Origin: Trematomus loennbergii
Taxonomy: Eukaryota > Chordata > Actinopteri > Perciformes > Nototheniidae
Direction of reading: 5' to 3'
DNA length: 64,000 nucleotides
Assembly (NCBI GenBank): GCA_012861695.1
Contig: JAAOOA010000399.1
Coordinates: 14,305,248 to 14,369,247 of the forward strand
Position 1 is the first letter of the stretch. Each line of letters opens with the position of its first letter. Below the pieces are notes generated by a model. That model saw only the letters and a program-made list of their open reading frames with translations. It searched no databases and was not told the DNA's origin. Below, one piece after another: positions 33,728 through 48,700 of this stretch. The position numbers were made by a program, and so were the translations under genes.

Positions 33728-34417
33728 TGTTGTGGCGATCCAGTACTCACACAACATGAAAGAATGAAACGAGAGGAATCAATGAAACACAAACACAGAA
33801 ATAGTTGAGATTAATCATTATTATTTAGTTGCGCACCACTAAACACAATGGGGAAACATTACCTTGCTTCAAGAGCAACCAATCGCAGAAATGGTCCCAC
33901 GAATATTCAGAAACACACAACACTTATAGGTTTCCTAAATGACACACGAACATGTTCCCTAATCATGTTTAACGCACACACATTGTCAGGTCTCCTAACT
34001 TGAACGCACCAACATCAGAGCAACATGTAAGTTCCAGATGTCAAAAGGTCATTATCTCATGAAGTCTTTAGGAGCCTTGCAGGATATGAATTATCCAATT
34101 AACAACTATATATATCGTCTGCACATGAGCGCACATACATTTCTTTACATTAACTAACACACCAACATCCTTATCGTTTCTTAGCTAATGCATGGTGGAT
34201 ATGAACCACTAACTAACAAGACTTTAACTGTATTATATCTGAGGAAGACCTCTCTTGGAGTTCCTCTGACCTTTGCCAATTTACTTAACATGGGACATCT
34301 GCTGTTAATTGCAAAGACCATTGATAATTAGCAAAGAGACTCATGGGCCTCTTCCAATATCTGGAAACTGTAATTAAATCATAGTTATATTGAGAAGGTC
34401 CAAGACTTGACATAACA
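33728..34417 (-). mobile_element. Solo LTR, 690 bp
   Basis: The plus strand reads TGTTGTGGCGATCC to GACTTGACATAACA and is the same sequence as both LTRs of the element at 35577-42795. Satellite borders both sides directly. It carries a TATATATA-type stretch. No internal region is present. It matches the other two LTRs without base substitutions as far as I can read, differing only by single-base indels. Confidence 0.9.
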
Positions 34418-35576
34418 CACACATCACATGGAACAAAACAACACATGGAACACACACATCACATGGAACACACACAACACATGGAACACACACATCACAT
34501 GGAACACACAACACATGGAACACACACAACACATGGAACACACACATCACATGGAACACACACAACACATGGAACACACAGAACACATGGAACACACATC
34601 ACATGGAACACACACAACACATGGAACACACACAACACATGGAACACACACAACACATGGAACACACACATCACATGGAACACACACATCACATGGAAAC
34701 ACACATCACATGGAACACACACACAACCATGGAACACACACATCATGGAACAAACAACACATGGAACACACACATCACATGGAACACACACATCACATGG
34801 AACACACACATCACATGGAACACATGGAACACACACATCACATTGAACACACACATCACATGGAACACACACATCACATGGAACACACACATCACATGGA
34901 ACACACACATCACATGGAACACACACAACACATGGAACACACATATCACATGGAACACACACAACACATGGAACACACACATCACATGGAACACATGGAA
35001 CACACACATCACATGGAACACACACAACACATGGAACACACACAACACATGGAACACACACATCACATGGAACACACACAACACATGGAACACACAGAAC
35101 ACATGGAACACACATCACATGGAACACACACAACACATGGAACACACACACACATGGAACACACACAACACATGGAACACACACATCACATGGAACACAC
35201 ACATCACATGGAAAACACACATCACATGGAACACACACAACACATGGAACACACATCACATGGAACAAACAAACACATGGAACACACACATCACATGGAA
35301 CACACACATCACATGGAACACACACATCACATGGAACACATGGAACACACACATCACATGGAACACACACATCACATGGAACACACACATCACATGGAAC
35401 ACACACATCACATGGAACACACACATCACATGGAACACACACAACACATGGAACACCACATCACATGGAACACACACAACACATGGAACACACACATCAC
35501 ATGGAACACATGGAACACACACATCACATGGAACACACACATCACATGGAACACACACATCACATGGAATACACAT
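34418..35576 (+). repeat. 18-bp satellite array, segment 2 (1.16 kb)
   Basis: The same monomer between the solo LTR and the full LTR element. It contains two CAGAAC markers (34581 and 35097), each followed by an AACAAAC marker about 168 bp later. Confidence 0.96.
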
Positions 35577-36267
35577 TGTTGTGGCGATCCAGTACTCACA
35601 CAACATGAAAGAATGAAACAGAGAGGAATCAATGAAACACAAACACAGAAATAGTTGAGATTAATCATTATTATTTAGTTGCGCACCACTAAACAACAAT
35701 GGGGAAACATTACCTTGCTTCAAGAGCAACCAATCGCAGAAATGGTCCCACGAATATTCAGAAACACACAACACTTATAGGTTTCCTAAATGACACACGA
35801 CATGTTCCCTAATCATGTTTAACGCACACACATTGTCAGTCTCCTAAACTTGACGCACCAACATCAGAGCAACATGTAAGTTCCAGATGTCAAAAGGTCA
35901 TTATCTCATGAAGTCTTTAGGAGCCTTGCAGGATATGAATTATCCAATTAACAAACTATATATATCGTCTGCACATGAGCGCACATACATTTCTTTACAT
36001 TAACTAACACCCAACATCCTTATCGTTTCTTAGCTAATGCATGGTGGATATGAACCACTAACTAACAAGACTTTAACTGTATTATATCTGAGGAAGACCT
36101 CTCTTGGAGTTCCTCTGACCTTTGCCAATTTACTTAACATGGGTACATCTGCTGTTAATTGCAAAGACCATTGATAATTAGCAAAGAGACTCATGGGCCT
36201 CTTCCAATATCTGGAAACTGTAATTAAATCATAGTTATATTGAGAAGGTCCAAGACTTGACATAACA
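35577..36267 (-). repeat. LTR (3' in element orientation), 691 bp
   Basis: TGTTGTGGCG to CATAACA on the plus strand. It is flanked outside by CACATGGAATACACAT and inside by TTCCCTCCTTTTATT, the complement of the purine tract. Confidence 0.9.
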
Positions 36268-39200
36268 TTCCCTCCTTTTATTAATTTAAGTTTCCAGATC
36301 ATACAAAAAAACTCTTACAGATAACCTACTGAGATCCGCCCTTGAAAGTCCAAAATTACTTTCTGAAAAATATTTATCAATGAATAATCATTTTACTCAA
36401 GGCAGAAGTCACAGGGTTACCTGTACTACTCACAAATAGCCAAAAAACCACCTTTTTGATTATAACACAAAAAGTGGAAGAAAAGACAATTTGCGCTAAT
36501 CTACTCTTACTTAAATGGAAAATCATTTAAAAACCTCAGTATGCTTAAGAGGAAAAAATCAATTTGTCCCATTCAAGTTTAACAAACTTACATACATACA
36601 TAATAACAAAGTAACATTCAATTTAATACTTGATTATACATAATAAAAAATCTTCCAAAACACTTATAGCAAGATGTAACTGGCGTACACTTGTTCTGCT
36701 TCTGTTATATTGTCCAGTAACACTTCTTCAGGTGGTGCACGTTCCGATCTCCATGCGTAGCCTTTAGATGGAATATCTATCTTAGCCTTCATGCTGTAAT
36801 GTCCCATCTCATAGCAAAATCCCTTGATGACATCTGAAGCAACATCATTACCATTTGAATTGGACGGAACTGTAGTCAGAAAACTGAGACTTCTTTAAAA
36901 GAACAGTTTACGGTAGATCTTCTTCTCTGGAGTTTGAGATTACTAATATACTTGGCTGTAAATCATCTCAGACATCTTGGGTTTTGTTCTTCGTGTTGAC
37001 CCAAACCCATAAGACAATAGCAGTGGAAGAATAGCTGGAACTGAAGGTAGTCATCCAGCTGCCTTCATTGACACTCCAGTTTGCCTCCAGACGCAGCTCC
37101 TTAAACATCTGCCTCAGAATGATCCATCTTCCTCCTCAGATTGCAAGGGAAAGACAGCTTTGACCTGGGTAGAAAATAGCACTTGCATTCTGGGTTAACA
37201 GCCTAAAGTCGACCACTAGGTCTTAGAGTCTTACCTATAATTTTTAAACTTCTTGAAACCATGAAATGTTGTTTGTGTTGTGTTTTTACTTACCCACAAT
37301 TTCCTAAGCACACAACAAACATATTCTGCAAAATTGTTCAGCCACGGTGCTGAAACCAATCAGATCTCAACTTCGAACATTAGGCAAAAAGTTGTTTAGG
37401 CAAAAAGTTGTTTCATTTGCCCTCTGGATCATGTGAGGGTTAACAATTCACGTGAACAAGAACAATAAACCCATTATACCCCTCCTGGAAACATTGTCCT
37501 CAAACCATAGAGACCATGTTTCCCCAAGTAAGATACTCAGAGTACCCATCTGCTCATACAATGTTATTTCAAAGTCCTATGACTCATCATCAGGAAAACT
37601 TTCTCCTGTCAAAAAGAATCAACAATGTTAAATATCAAGTTACATAGTCATCAAGTCATGCAGGGATCATGCATAGTCAGACAAAGTTCATGCGTCATGT
37701 CTCACAATGGTTCAACTAATATCATAGTCAGAAATCCATTGCCAAAAGCATTGTGTATACCCCAAAATAAAATCACTTGTCGGTGGGTCAGTGTTACTGT
37801 AACAGTCAGGAATTGACAAATCAATTCACATTCATTCAGTCTTTGCAAAGTCTAAGTCAGTCTCGAGATCTCATGTCCTATAGTAGTGCACTTTGATATT
37901 CTACCAGCTGGAGTTTTTAATCAGTGACATTGTTGTGTTGATGTCAAACAATGCAACAAAGTTTTTCCCGTGTTCGCAGCACAATTTTCTTCAGATGTTA
38001 AACAAACAAATTATCAACACAATTTATTAATGTACTAATGTTGTTCTTGCAAGGCATCCCTAAATGAACCTGCAGTAATCGGCCTTTTCAATTAATTATT
38101 TGAATTAATTAATAATAATAATAATAGTCCTTTTTATTAATTTGTTTACCCTTAGAAGTGAACATATCTCATAATGTTACATCAGGATGTTAAACAAAGT
38201 TTTAGCCAAATCAATCATACCAAACCATTTTACAGTACCAGGTACTGAAGTAAATCATTATTACTGTATCACATTTAACTGGTGATTGAACAAACCAAAG
38301 CCTCTTTGTTTACATCATGCAAACCACTAACACATTTCTCCAAGTTCAGCATCAGCCTTCGTTACTCTAAAATTACGTTTTAAATAGGAATATTAGAAAT
38401 GGAACAAATATTCAATCTTCAGAAATGTCCTCAAAATCTCTATCTAGTGAATAGCCAACATATTTAAAAATGTCAGATATATAAAAAATAAACCTAAATA
38501 CTCCTTTACTATCAAAGTCTAAAGCTAGACCTAAGGTGAACAGTTTTTTAATAGACAATTTAATTCTAAAAAACAAAACTGGACTCGTGTTTTTTTTATT
38601 TGTACTTCAAAATACATTAGTAAATACTTTGTAAAGTTATTCACACTATAACTAACCCTTTCTAGGATATCAAATCAGTTATCTTTAACCAGACACTATT
38701 TCCCTATTTATTTTAGTTCATTATAACAATGGTATAACAACCACACGTTTTACCCATAGCTAGTTTATATTTCAAGATTATTCTGTGTGATATAATAATC
38801 AGATGTCTTGTATGCAAAATAAAGGATATTAATAGTATTAATCTTTTCAGTATTCTAGACCATCGTTAAACAAGCAGCCTCTCTTCTTAAACACTAAGCA
38901 TAATGTTCTACACCACCCTCTGGAAAACTCTTGCACAGTTATGCTGTAAAATCATTGCATATTTCTTCAGAACAAACAGTCTGAGACAAGCCTGTCTCAA
39001 GATCTTGTCATAATGAGAACAGTCAGTGATTCGTTGTCCTCTGCAGCTGTAGTCAGTGGCAGGGTCCCCAAAAAGCTAGAAACGGCCTTGGTCAGTGGGC
39101 TCAAGGAAACTCTCTCTGGCATCTGGAGGGAAGGAAACTCTTGGATCAATGTGGTACAATCAGCAGACACACGTTGTCCTCTGGACAGTAGAAATCCCCA

Positions 39201-42102
39201 AAAATTGCAGTTCCTCTTCACACCACTGTTGCCTTGACAACAAGGGTTCATGTCCATCACAAGCAAAATGTCAAAACCTCCTCAGAGATGCGTTCTTTGC
39301 ACACTTCTTCTGTTTCTGTAGTGAGCAACATTTCACCAACACACTGATTCAGAGTACAACCCAAAGGTGGCGCATAACTATCCAGTGCTGCTGTAATCAC
39401 AGCCAATCAGCTACTAGAGAAAAACTCAATTTAAATCTCTCCCCCAACGGGTTATAAAATGGCTGAGTGTCCATATGGTCAGGAATGCTGAAACATGTGA
39501 ATGTTAAAACAAACTAATGGTGGTAGTTTACCCAGATTCTTTACTTCACAAAAGTAGTACAACTACATTGTAAAATCTCTTTTGTCTAGTTGACGTCCTG
39601 CTTTTAAATTCTAGTCAGGAAAAGAACATAACATCATCTTTAAATCTTCTTAAATTCAAACCAAAAAGGTATTCATTCTCCACCATGATGCATTTCAACA
39701 TCAAAGTCCATAAAACTGATGATTTATCTTTAAAAACCATGAGGAATGACAGTTTTCATAAAACACCATTCTCCTTTACTTCAGTTCTAAGTCAATGAGC
39801 AAAACAAGGAAACCCTCCTTAACACTATAGATTCATCTTTTATCTACTTGCTTATTCTATTTTTTCTAATTGTTTATCTAAGTTGTGTTACAAGCATGGT
39901 TAGGTTGTAACAGAATACAAAACATCAACTGTATTCAATCCGCGCTATATTTGAAAAACCCAAGTAATCTGATTACAGTTAATGAATATATTTTTGGAAC
40001 ACTTAAAGGAATTATTGGTGGTTTCCTCACAAATGTAATCTTCATTACTAAAGCTAAAGCCTAAAGAAATCATCACGGAACAGTTTTCTTTCCTTATCAC
40101 TTAATTGTTTCAATAAAAACAAAAAAGCATCTCAACATCTCAACACTTTATTCCATCTAAGCATGAATGGACAGACACGCCATATATTCCAAGAATAACT
40201 GGGCCCTATCCATTAATCCAAAACGGTCTTTAGTGATATCAATTTGAACTTTCTTAACATTAATTGTAAATGCAACGTATGTTCTCTTTAGAACAAATAG
40301 GATAGTTGCAGCTGAAACTGGTTAATAGCAATTTTCTGTTAACCTAGATAAGCATGTTTTTCTTATATCTAGTAATATATATATTTATATTTTATGTTAC
40401 TCATAAAACAGTAAACCATAGGAACATTTTCCAGAATAGTAGTTAACTTTATATAACATTTACTCTCTCTAGACTCTTCAAAACATCTTAATTCTCCTGT
40501 CTCTCTCTTTCCTCACTGTGCCCTGCAGCTGCTCCTGTCCACAAGCTTCTCTCATCAATCACACTTGACCTCTTGTGTTATCCAACATTGAGATGGCTTG
40601 AGCAAGCATCGTACAGCACCTCTGTCATGCTTAAACATTAACAGCTTCCTTCTGACTGACAAACTTATAAAAACCTCCTGTTTACTACTTACTACTCTTT
40701 CTTCATAAACTTTAAAAATACAATTGTGGTGAATCGTTTGCGTTTTCAGTTTCCTATCTACTTTAAACAACCATCAAATGAGAGTCACTATTGTATGATA
40801 AATACAACTCCTAAATAATATTACAATATATATTTCTTACAGTAAGTTTGTTATTTCATGTTTAACAATTCTCCTCTTTCTATGTCTTGTACTAGGTGGA
40901 AAAATCCACTATTATATTTAATTTGAATAAAACCTTTACCTTAATGTACTTCATATACTCAGTAAACCTCTTTTTACTTTGCCTTAACGTTACTGTATGT
41001 AATTAAGTTCCTTTGATATAATTAAGTACAATTCTTAGTCAAATGACAAATACCATGAAATTCACAATGCAATGCAATGGTAACAATCAAAGACTATGTT
41101 TAAATAGCAACAAATCATTGTTTCTTATTTATTTCAATATATCTACTACTTCAAATCACACATTGATCTATTAATTTTCAATGTATTCACTCCAACTTCA
41201 GATCACTCGTTGATCTTTCACTCCTTGTTTTAAACAGAGAAACACAATGCAGCCTTCTTTCAGGCATTAGAGAAAAAACAAGCAGACACACTCCGAGCTG
41301 CTGCTCGACAATTAGAGCAGAATCAGGAGAAGGGGGGAGATACTTTCACAGAGAAGGGACATATTTCAAACTGCAGCTTCTTTGACCAATAAGAAATTAA
41401 ACTATGGTATACCAAAACATTTAGCGCTTTATCACAGACTCTACTTACGGTCTGACAAAATGGAAAACTCCACTTTTGTATGTAGTGAATTCACAGAGTC
41501 GCCAGGCAAGTTTTTATACTTTTAACTCCCTGAACTCAGATCGGGCTTATTAATCTCTTAATTACCGAACGGACCGGATGTGCACTTGGCTCGCAAAGCA
41601 AATCATATCCCCCAGCCAATGAATATCTGAACCTTAAGACAATCATCAGGATCTTCTCAGGCAGAATTCACGACTACGAGGTCAGATACAGTGATTCCTC
41701 CAGCATAACATGTCCTTACGGCTAGCAAAGATCATATCCCCTCATCAAACCCTTAGCTTCTCAGGCAGATTACGAGGTCAGATACAGTGATCTCTCCAGT
41801 ATAAACATAAACAAGACCAACAAACCAAACAAACAATCAACAGATCTCAACCATAACCGTGCAAATATCTCAAATCCACTCCTCTGCATTTTCCTTTTAA
41901 CCAATACAACTTCAAAAGTCATTTCATTCCAAATACGTTTTGCTTACTGTGAGTTGGTATTTCTTCTGTGGAAGTCTCAAGTCTGGTTTCTCAATTCCTC
42001 GAGTTTACCCAGCTTTCTATGTAGCTGCCTGATCAGGGTGAGTTGAGACCTCCAGGAAAACACAGCAACCCCGCATCGGCAATCTCGGTAGGACCTCCAA
42101 AA
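36268..42102 (-). other. Internal region of the LTR element, no recognised gene
   Basis: 5.8 kb, AT-rich. Only short frames exist: an 89-codon one at 38997-39266, a 71-codon one at 40555-40770, and a stretch without stops of 76 codons at 36664-36894 that ends just before the purine tract. None has motifs that I recognise. A position just upstream of the 3' LTR is where a last gene such as env would lie in a retrovirus, but nothing in the sequence supports that. Confidence 0.6.
42081..42099 (-). promoter_or_regulatory. Putative primer binding site (tRNA-Thr-like)
   Basis: The minus strand reads TGGAGGTCCTACCGAGATT, starting three bases after the LTR end. TGG at the start fits the CCA end of a tRNA. 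The rest matches the 3' end of vertebrate tRNA-Thr(UGU), as I remember it, at about 15 of 19 positions, so the tRNA assignment is tentative. Confidence 0.6.
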
Positions 42103-42795
42103 TGTTGTGGCGATCCAGTACTCACACAACATGAAAGAATGAAACAGAGAGGAATCAATGAAACACAAACACAGAAATAGTTGAGATTAATCATTATTAT
42201 TTAGTTGCGCACCACTAAACAACAATGGGGAAACATTACCTTGCTTCAAGAGCAACCAATCGCAGAAATGGTCCCACGAATATTCAGAAACACACAACAC
42301 TTATAGGTTTCCTAAATGACACACGAACATGTTCCCTAATCATGTTTAACGCACACACATTGTCAGGTCTCCTAAACTTGACGCACCAACATCAGAGCAA
42401 CATGTAAGTTCCAGATGTCAAAAGGTCATTATCTCATGAAGTCTTTAGGAGCCTTGCAGGATATGAATTATCCAATTAACAAACTATATATATCGTCTGC
42501 ACATGAGCGCACATACATTTCTTTACATTAACTAACACACCAACATCCTTATCGTTTCTTAGCTAATGCATGGTGGATATGAACCACTAACTAACAAGAC
42601 TTTAACTGTATTATATCTGAGAAGACCTCTCTTGGAGTTCCTCTGACCTTTGCCAATTTACTTAACATGGGTACATCTGCTGTTAATTGCAAAGACCATT
42701 GATAATTAGCAAAGAGACTCATGGGCCTCTTCCAATATCTGGAAACTGTAATTAAATCATAGTTATATTGAGAAGGTCCAAGACTTGACATAACA
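42103..42795 (-). repeat. LTR (5' in element orientation), 693 bp
   Basis: Same sequence as 35577-36267 apart from single-base indels, for example CTGAGAAGACC against CTGAGGAAGACC. Satellite resumes immediately at 42796. Confidence 0.9.
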
Positions 42796-45700
42796 CCACA
42801 CACATGGAACAAACAACACATGGAACACACACACATCACATGGAACACACACAACACATGGAACACACACATCACATGGAACACACACAACACATGAACA
42901 CACACAACACATGGAAACACACATCACATGGAACACACACAACACATGGAACACACAGAACACATGGAACCACATCACATGGAACACACACAACACATGG
43001 ACACACACAACACATGGAACACACACACACATGGAACACACACATCACATGGAACACACACATCACATGGAAACACACATCACATGGAACACACACAAAC
43101 ACACATGGAACACACACATCACATGGAACAAACAACACATGGAACACACACATCACATGGAACACACACATCACATGGAACACACACATCACATGGAACA
43201 CATGGAACACACACATCACATTGAACACACACATCACATGGAACACACACATCACATGGAACACACACATCACATGGAACACACACATCACATGGAACAC
43301 ACACAACACATGGAACACCACATCACATGGAACACACACAACACATGGAACACACACATCACATGGAACACATGGAACACACACATCACATGGAACACAC
43401 ACATCACATGGAACACACACATCACATGGAACACACACATCACATGGAACACACACATCACATGGAACACCACAACACATGGAACACACACACATCACAT
43501 GGACACACACACATCACATGGAACATACACATCACATGGAACACACACAACACACACATCACATGGAACACACACATCACATGGAACACACACATCACAT
43601 GGAATACACACATCACATGGAACAACAACACATGGAACACACACATCACATGGAACACACACAACACATGAACACACACAACACATGGAACACACACATC
43701 ACATGGAACACACAACACATGGAACCACAGAACACATGGAACACACATCACATGGACACACACAACACATGGAACACACACAACACATGGAACCACACAC
43801 ACACATGGAACACACACATCACATGGAACACACACATCACATGGAAAACACACATCACATGGAACACACACACAACACATGGAACACACACACATCACAT
43901 GGAACAAACAACACATGGAACACACATCACATGGAACACACACATCACATGGAACACACACATCATATGGAAACACATGGAACACACACATCACATTGAA
44001 CAAACACATCACATGGAACACACACATCACATGGAACACACACATCACATGGAACACACACATCACAGGAACACACACAACACATGGAACACACACATCA
44101 CATGGAACACACACAACACATGGAACACACACATCACATGGAACACATGGAACACACAACATCACATGGAACACAACATCACATGGACCACACACATCAC
44201 ATGGAACACACACATCACATGGAACACACACATCACATGGAACACAACACAACACATGGAACACACACACATCACATGGAACACACACACATCACATGGA
44301 ACATACACATCACATGGAACACACACAACACACACATCACATGGAACACACACATCACATGGAACACACACATCACATGGAATACACACATCACATGGAA
44401 CAAACAACACATGGACACACACATCACATGGAACACACACAACACATGGAACACACACATCACATGGAACACACACAACACATGGAACACACACAACACA
44501 TGGAACACACACATCACATGGAACACACACAACACATGGAACACACAGAACACATGGAACACACATCACATGGAACACACACAACACATGGAACACACAC
44601 AACACATGGAACACACACAACACATGGAACACACACATCACATGGAACACACACATCACATGGAAAACACACATCACATGGAACACACACACAACACATG
44701 GAACACACACATCACATGGAACAAACAACACCTGGAACACACACATCACATGGAACACACACATCACATGGAACACACACATACATGGAAACATGGAAAC
44801 ACACACTCACATGGAACACACACTCACATGGAACACCACATCACATGGAACACACACATCACATGGAACACACATCACATGGAACACACACAACACATGG
44901 AACACACACATCACATGGAACACACACAACACATGGAACACACACATCACATGGAACACACACAACACATGGAACACACAGAACACATGGAACACACATC
45001 ACATGGAACACCACAACACATGGAACACACACAAACACATGGAACCACACAACACATGGAACACAACATCACATGGAACACACACATCACATGGAAAACA
45101 CACATCACATGGAACACACACAAACACATGGAACACACACATCACATGGAACAAACAACACATGGAACACACACATCACATGGAACACACACATCACATG
45201 GAACACACACATCACATGGAACACATGGAACACACACATCACATTGAACACACACATCACATGGAACACACACATCACATGGAACACACACATCACATGG
45301 AACACACACATCACATGGAACACACACAACACATGGAACACACACATCACTGGAACACACACAACACATGGAACACACACATCACATGGAACACATGAAC
45401 ACACACATCACATGGAACACACACATCACATGGAACACACATCATGGACACCACATCACATGGTAACACACACATCCATGGAACACACAAACACATGGAA
45501 CACACACATCACATGGAACACACACATCACTGGAACACACACATCACATGGAACACACATCACATGGAACACACACAACACATGAAACACACACATCACA
45601 TGGAACACACACAACACATGGAACACACACATCACATGGAATACACACATCACATGGAACACACACATCACATGGAACAACAACACATGGAACACACATC

Positions 45701-48700
45701 ACATGGAACACACACATCACATGGAACACACACATCACATGGAACACATGGAACACACACTCAAATGGAACACACACACATGGAACACACACATCACATG
45801 GAACACACACATCACATGGAACACACACAACACATGGAACACACACATCACATTGAACACATACAACACATGGAACAAACAACACATGGAACACACACAA
45901 CACATGGAACACACACATCACATGGAACACACACATCACATGGAACACACATCACATGGAACACACACAACACATGAACACACACATCACATGGAACACA
46001 CACACACATGGAACACACACATCACATGGAATACACACATCACATGGAACACACACATCACATGGAACAACAACACATGGAACACACATCACATGGAACA
46101 CACACATCACATGGAACACACACATCACATGGAACACATGGAACACACACATCAAATGGAACACACACACATGGAACACAACATCACATGGAACACACAC
46201 TCACATGGAACACACACAACATGGAACACACACATCACATTGAACACATACAACACATGGAAACACACAAACACATGGAACACAAACACACATGGAACAC
46301 ACACAAAACATGGAACACACACAACACATGAACACACACATCACATGGAACACACACATCACATGGAACACACACAACACATGGAACAACACAACACATG
46401 GAACACACAACACATGGAACACACACATCACATGGAACACACACATCACATGGAACACACACATCACATGGAATACACACATCACATGGAACACATGGAA
46501 CACACACAACACATGGAACACACACATCACATGGAACACGCACATCACATGAATACACACATCACATGGAACACACACATCACATGGAACACACACAACA
46601 CATGGAACACACATCACATGGAACACACACATCACATGGAACACACACAACACATGGAACACCACACATCACATGGAACACACACATCACATGGAACACA
46701 CACATCACATGAACACACACATCACATGGAACACACACATCACATGGAACACACACATCACATGGAACACACAAACACAGGAACACACACACATCACATG
46801 GAACACACACACATCACATGAACATACACATCACATGGAACAACACAAACACACACATCCAGGAACACACACATCACATGGAACACACACATCACATGGA
46901 ATACACACACACATGGAAACAAACAACACATGGAACACACATCACATGGAACACACACAACACATGGAACACACACATCACATGGAACACACACAACACA
47001 TGGAACACACACAACACATGGAACACACACATCACATGGAACACACACAACACATGGAACACACAGAACACATGGAACACACATCACATGGAACACACAC
47101 AACACATGGAACACACACAACACATGGAACACACACAACACATGGAACACACACATCACATGGAACACACACATCACATGGAAAACACACATCACATGGA
47201 ACACACACACAACACATGGAACACACACATCACATGGAACAACAACACATGGAACACACACATCACATGGAACACACACATCACATGGAACACACACACA
47301 TGGAAACACATGGAACACACACATCACATGGAACACACACATCACATGGAACACACACATCACATGGAACACACACATCACATGGAACACACACAACACA
47401 TGGAACACACACATCACATGGAACACACACAACACATGGAACACACACATCACATGGAACACACACATCACATGGAACACACACATCACATGGAACACAC
47501 ACAACACATGGAACACACACATCACATGGAACACACACACACATGGAACCCAACACATCACATGGAACACACACAACACATGGAACACACACATCACATG
47601 GAACACACACAACACATGGAACACACACATCACATGGAACACACACAACACATGGAACACACAGAACACATGGAACACATCACATGGAACACACACAACA
47701 CATGGAACACACACAACACATGGAACACACACAACACATGGAACACACCATCACATGGAACACACACATCACATGGAAAACACACATCACATGGAACACA
47801 CACACAACACATGGAACACACACATCACATGGAACAAACAACACATGGAACACACACATCACATGGAACACACACAACACATGGAACACACACAACACAT
47901 GGAACACAACAACACATGGAACACACACACATGGAACACACACATCACATGGAAAACACACATCACATGCAACACACACAAACACATGGAACACACACAT
48001 CACATGGAACAAACAACACATGGAACACACACATCACAGGAACACACACATCACATGGAACACACACATCACATGGAACACATGGAACACACACATCCAC
48101 AGGAACACACACATCACATGGAACACACACATCACATGGAACACACACATCACATGGAACACACATCACATGGAACACACAACACTGGAACACACACATC
48201 ACATGGAACACACACAAACACATGGAACACACACATCACATGGAACACACACAACACATGGAACACACAGAACACATGGAACACACATCACATGGAACAC
48301 ACACAACACATGGAACACACACAACACATGGAACACACACAACACATGGAACACACACATCACATGGAACACACATCACATGGAAAACACACATCACATG
48401 GAACACACACACAACACATGGAACACACACATCACATGGAACAACAACACATGGAACACACACATCACATGGAACACACACATCACATGGAACACACACA
48501 TCACATGGAACACATGGAACACACACATCACATTGAACACACACCATCACATGGAACACACACATCACATGGAACACACACATCACATGGAACACACACA
48601 TCACATGGAACACACACAACACATGGAAACACACACATCACATGGAACACACACAACACATGGAACACACACATCACATGGAACACATGGAACACACACA

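Larger units (their letters stand above)
35577..42795 (-). mobile_element. 7.2-kb LTR element lacking recognisable gag/pol
   Basis: LTRs of about 691 and 693 bp (35577-36267 and 42103-42795) enclose 5.8 kb. Orientation is minus: a purine-rich tract (AATAAAAGGAGGGAA) abuts the left LTR, and a primer binding site follows the right LTR after three bases. The interior is AT-rich, and I can see no frame with reverse transcriptase, integrase or protease motifs. It is best read as a non-autonomous LTR retrotransposon or a deleted endogenous retrovirus relative, mobilised by another element. Confidence 0.85.
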
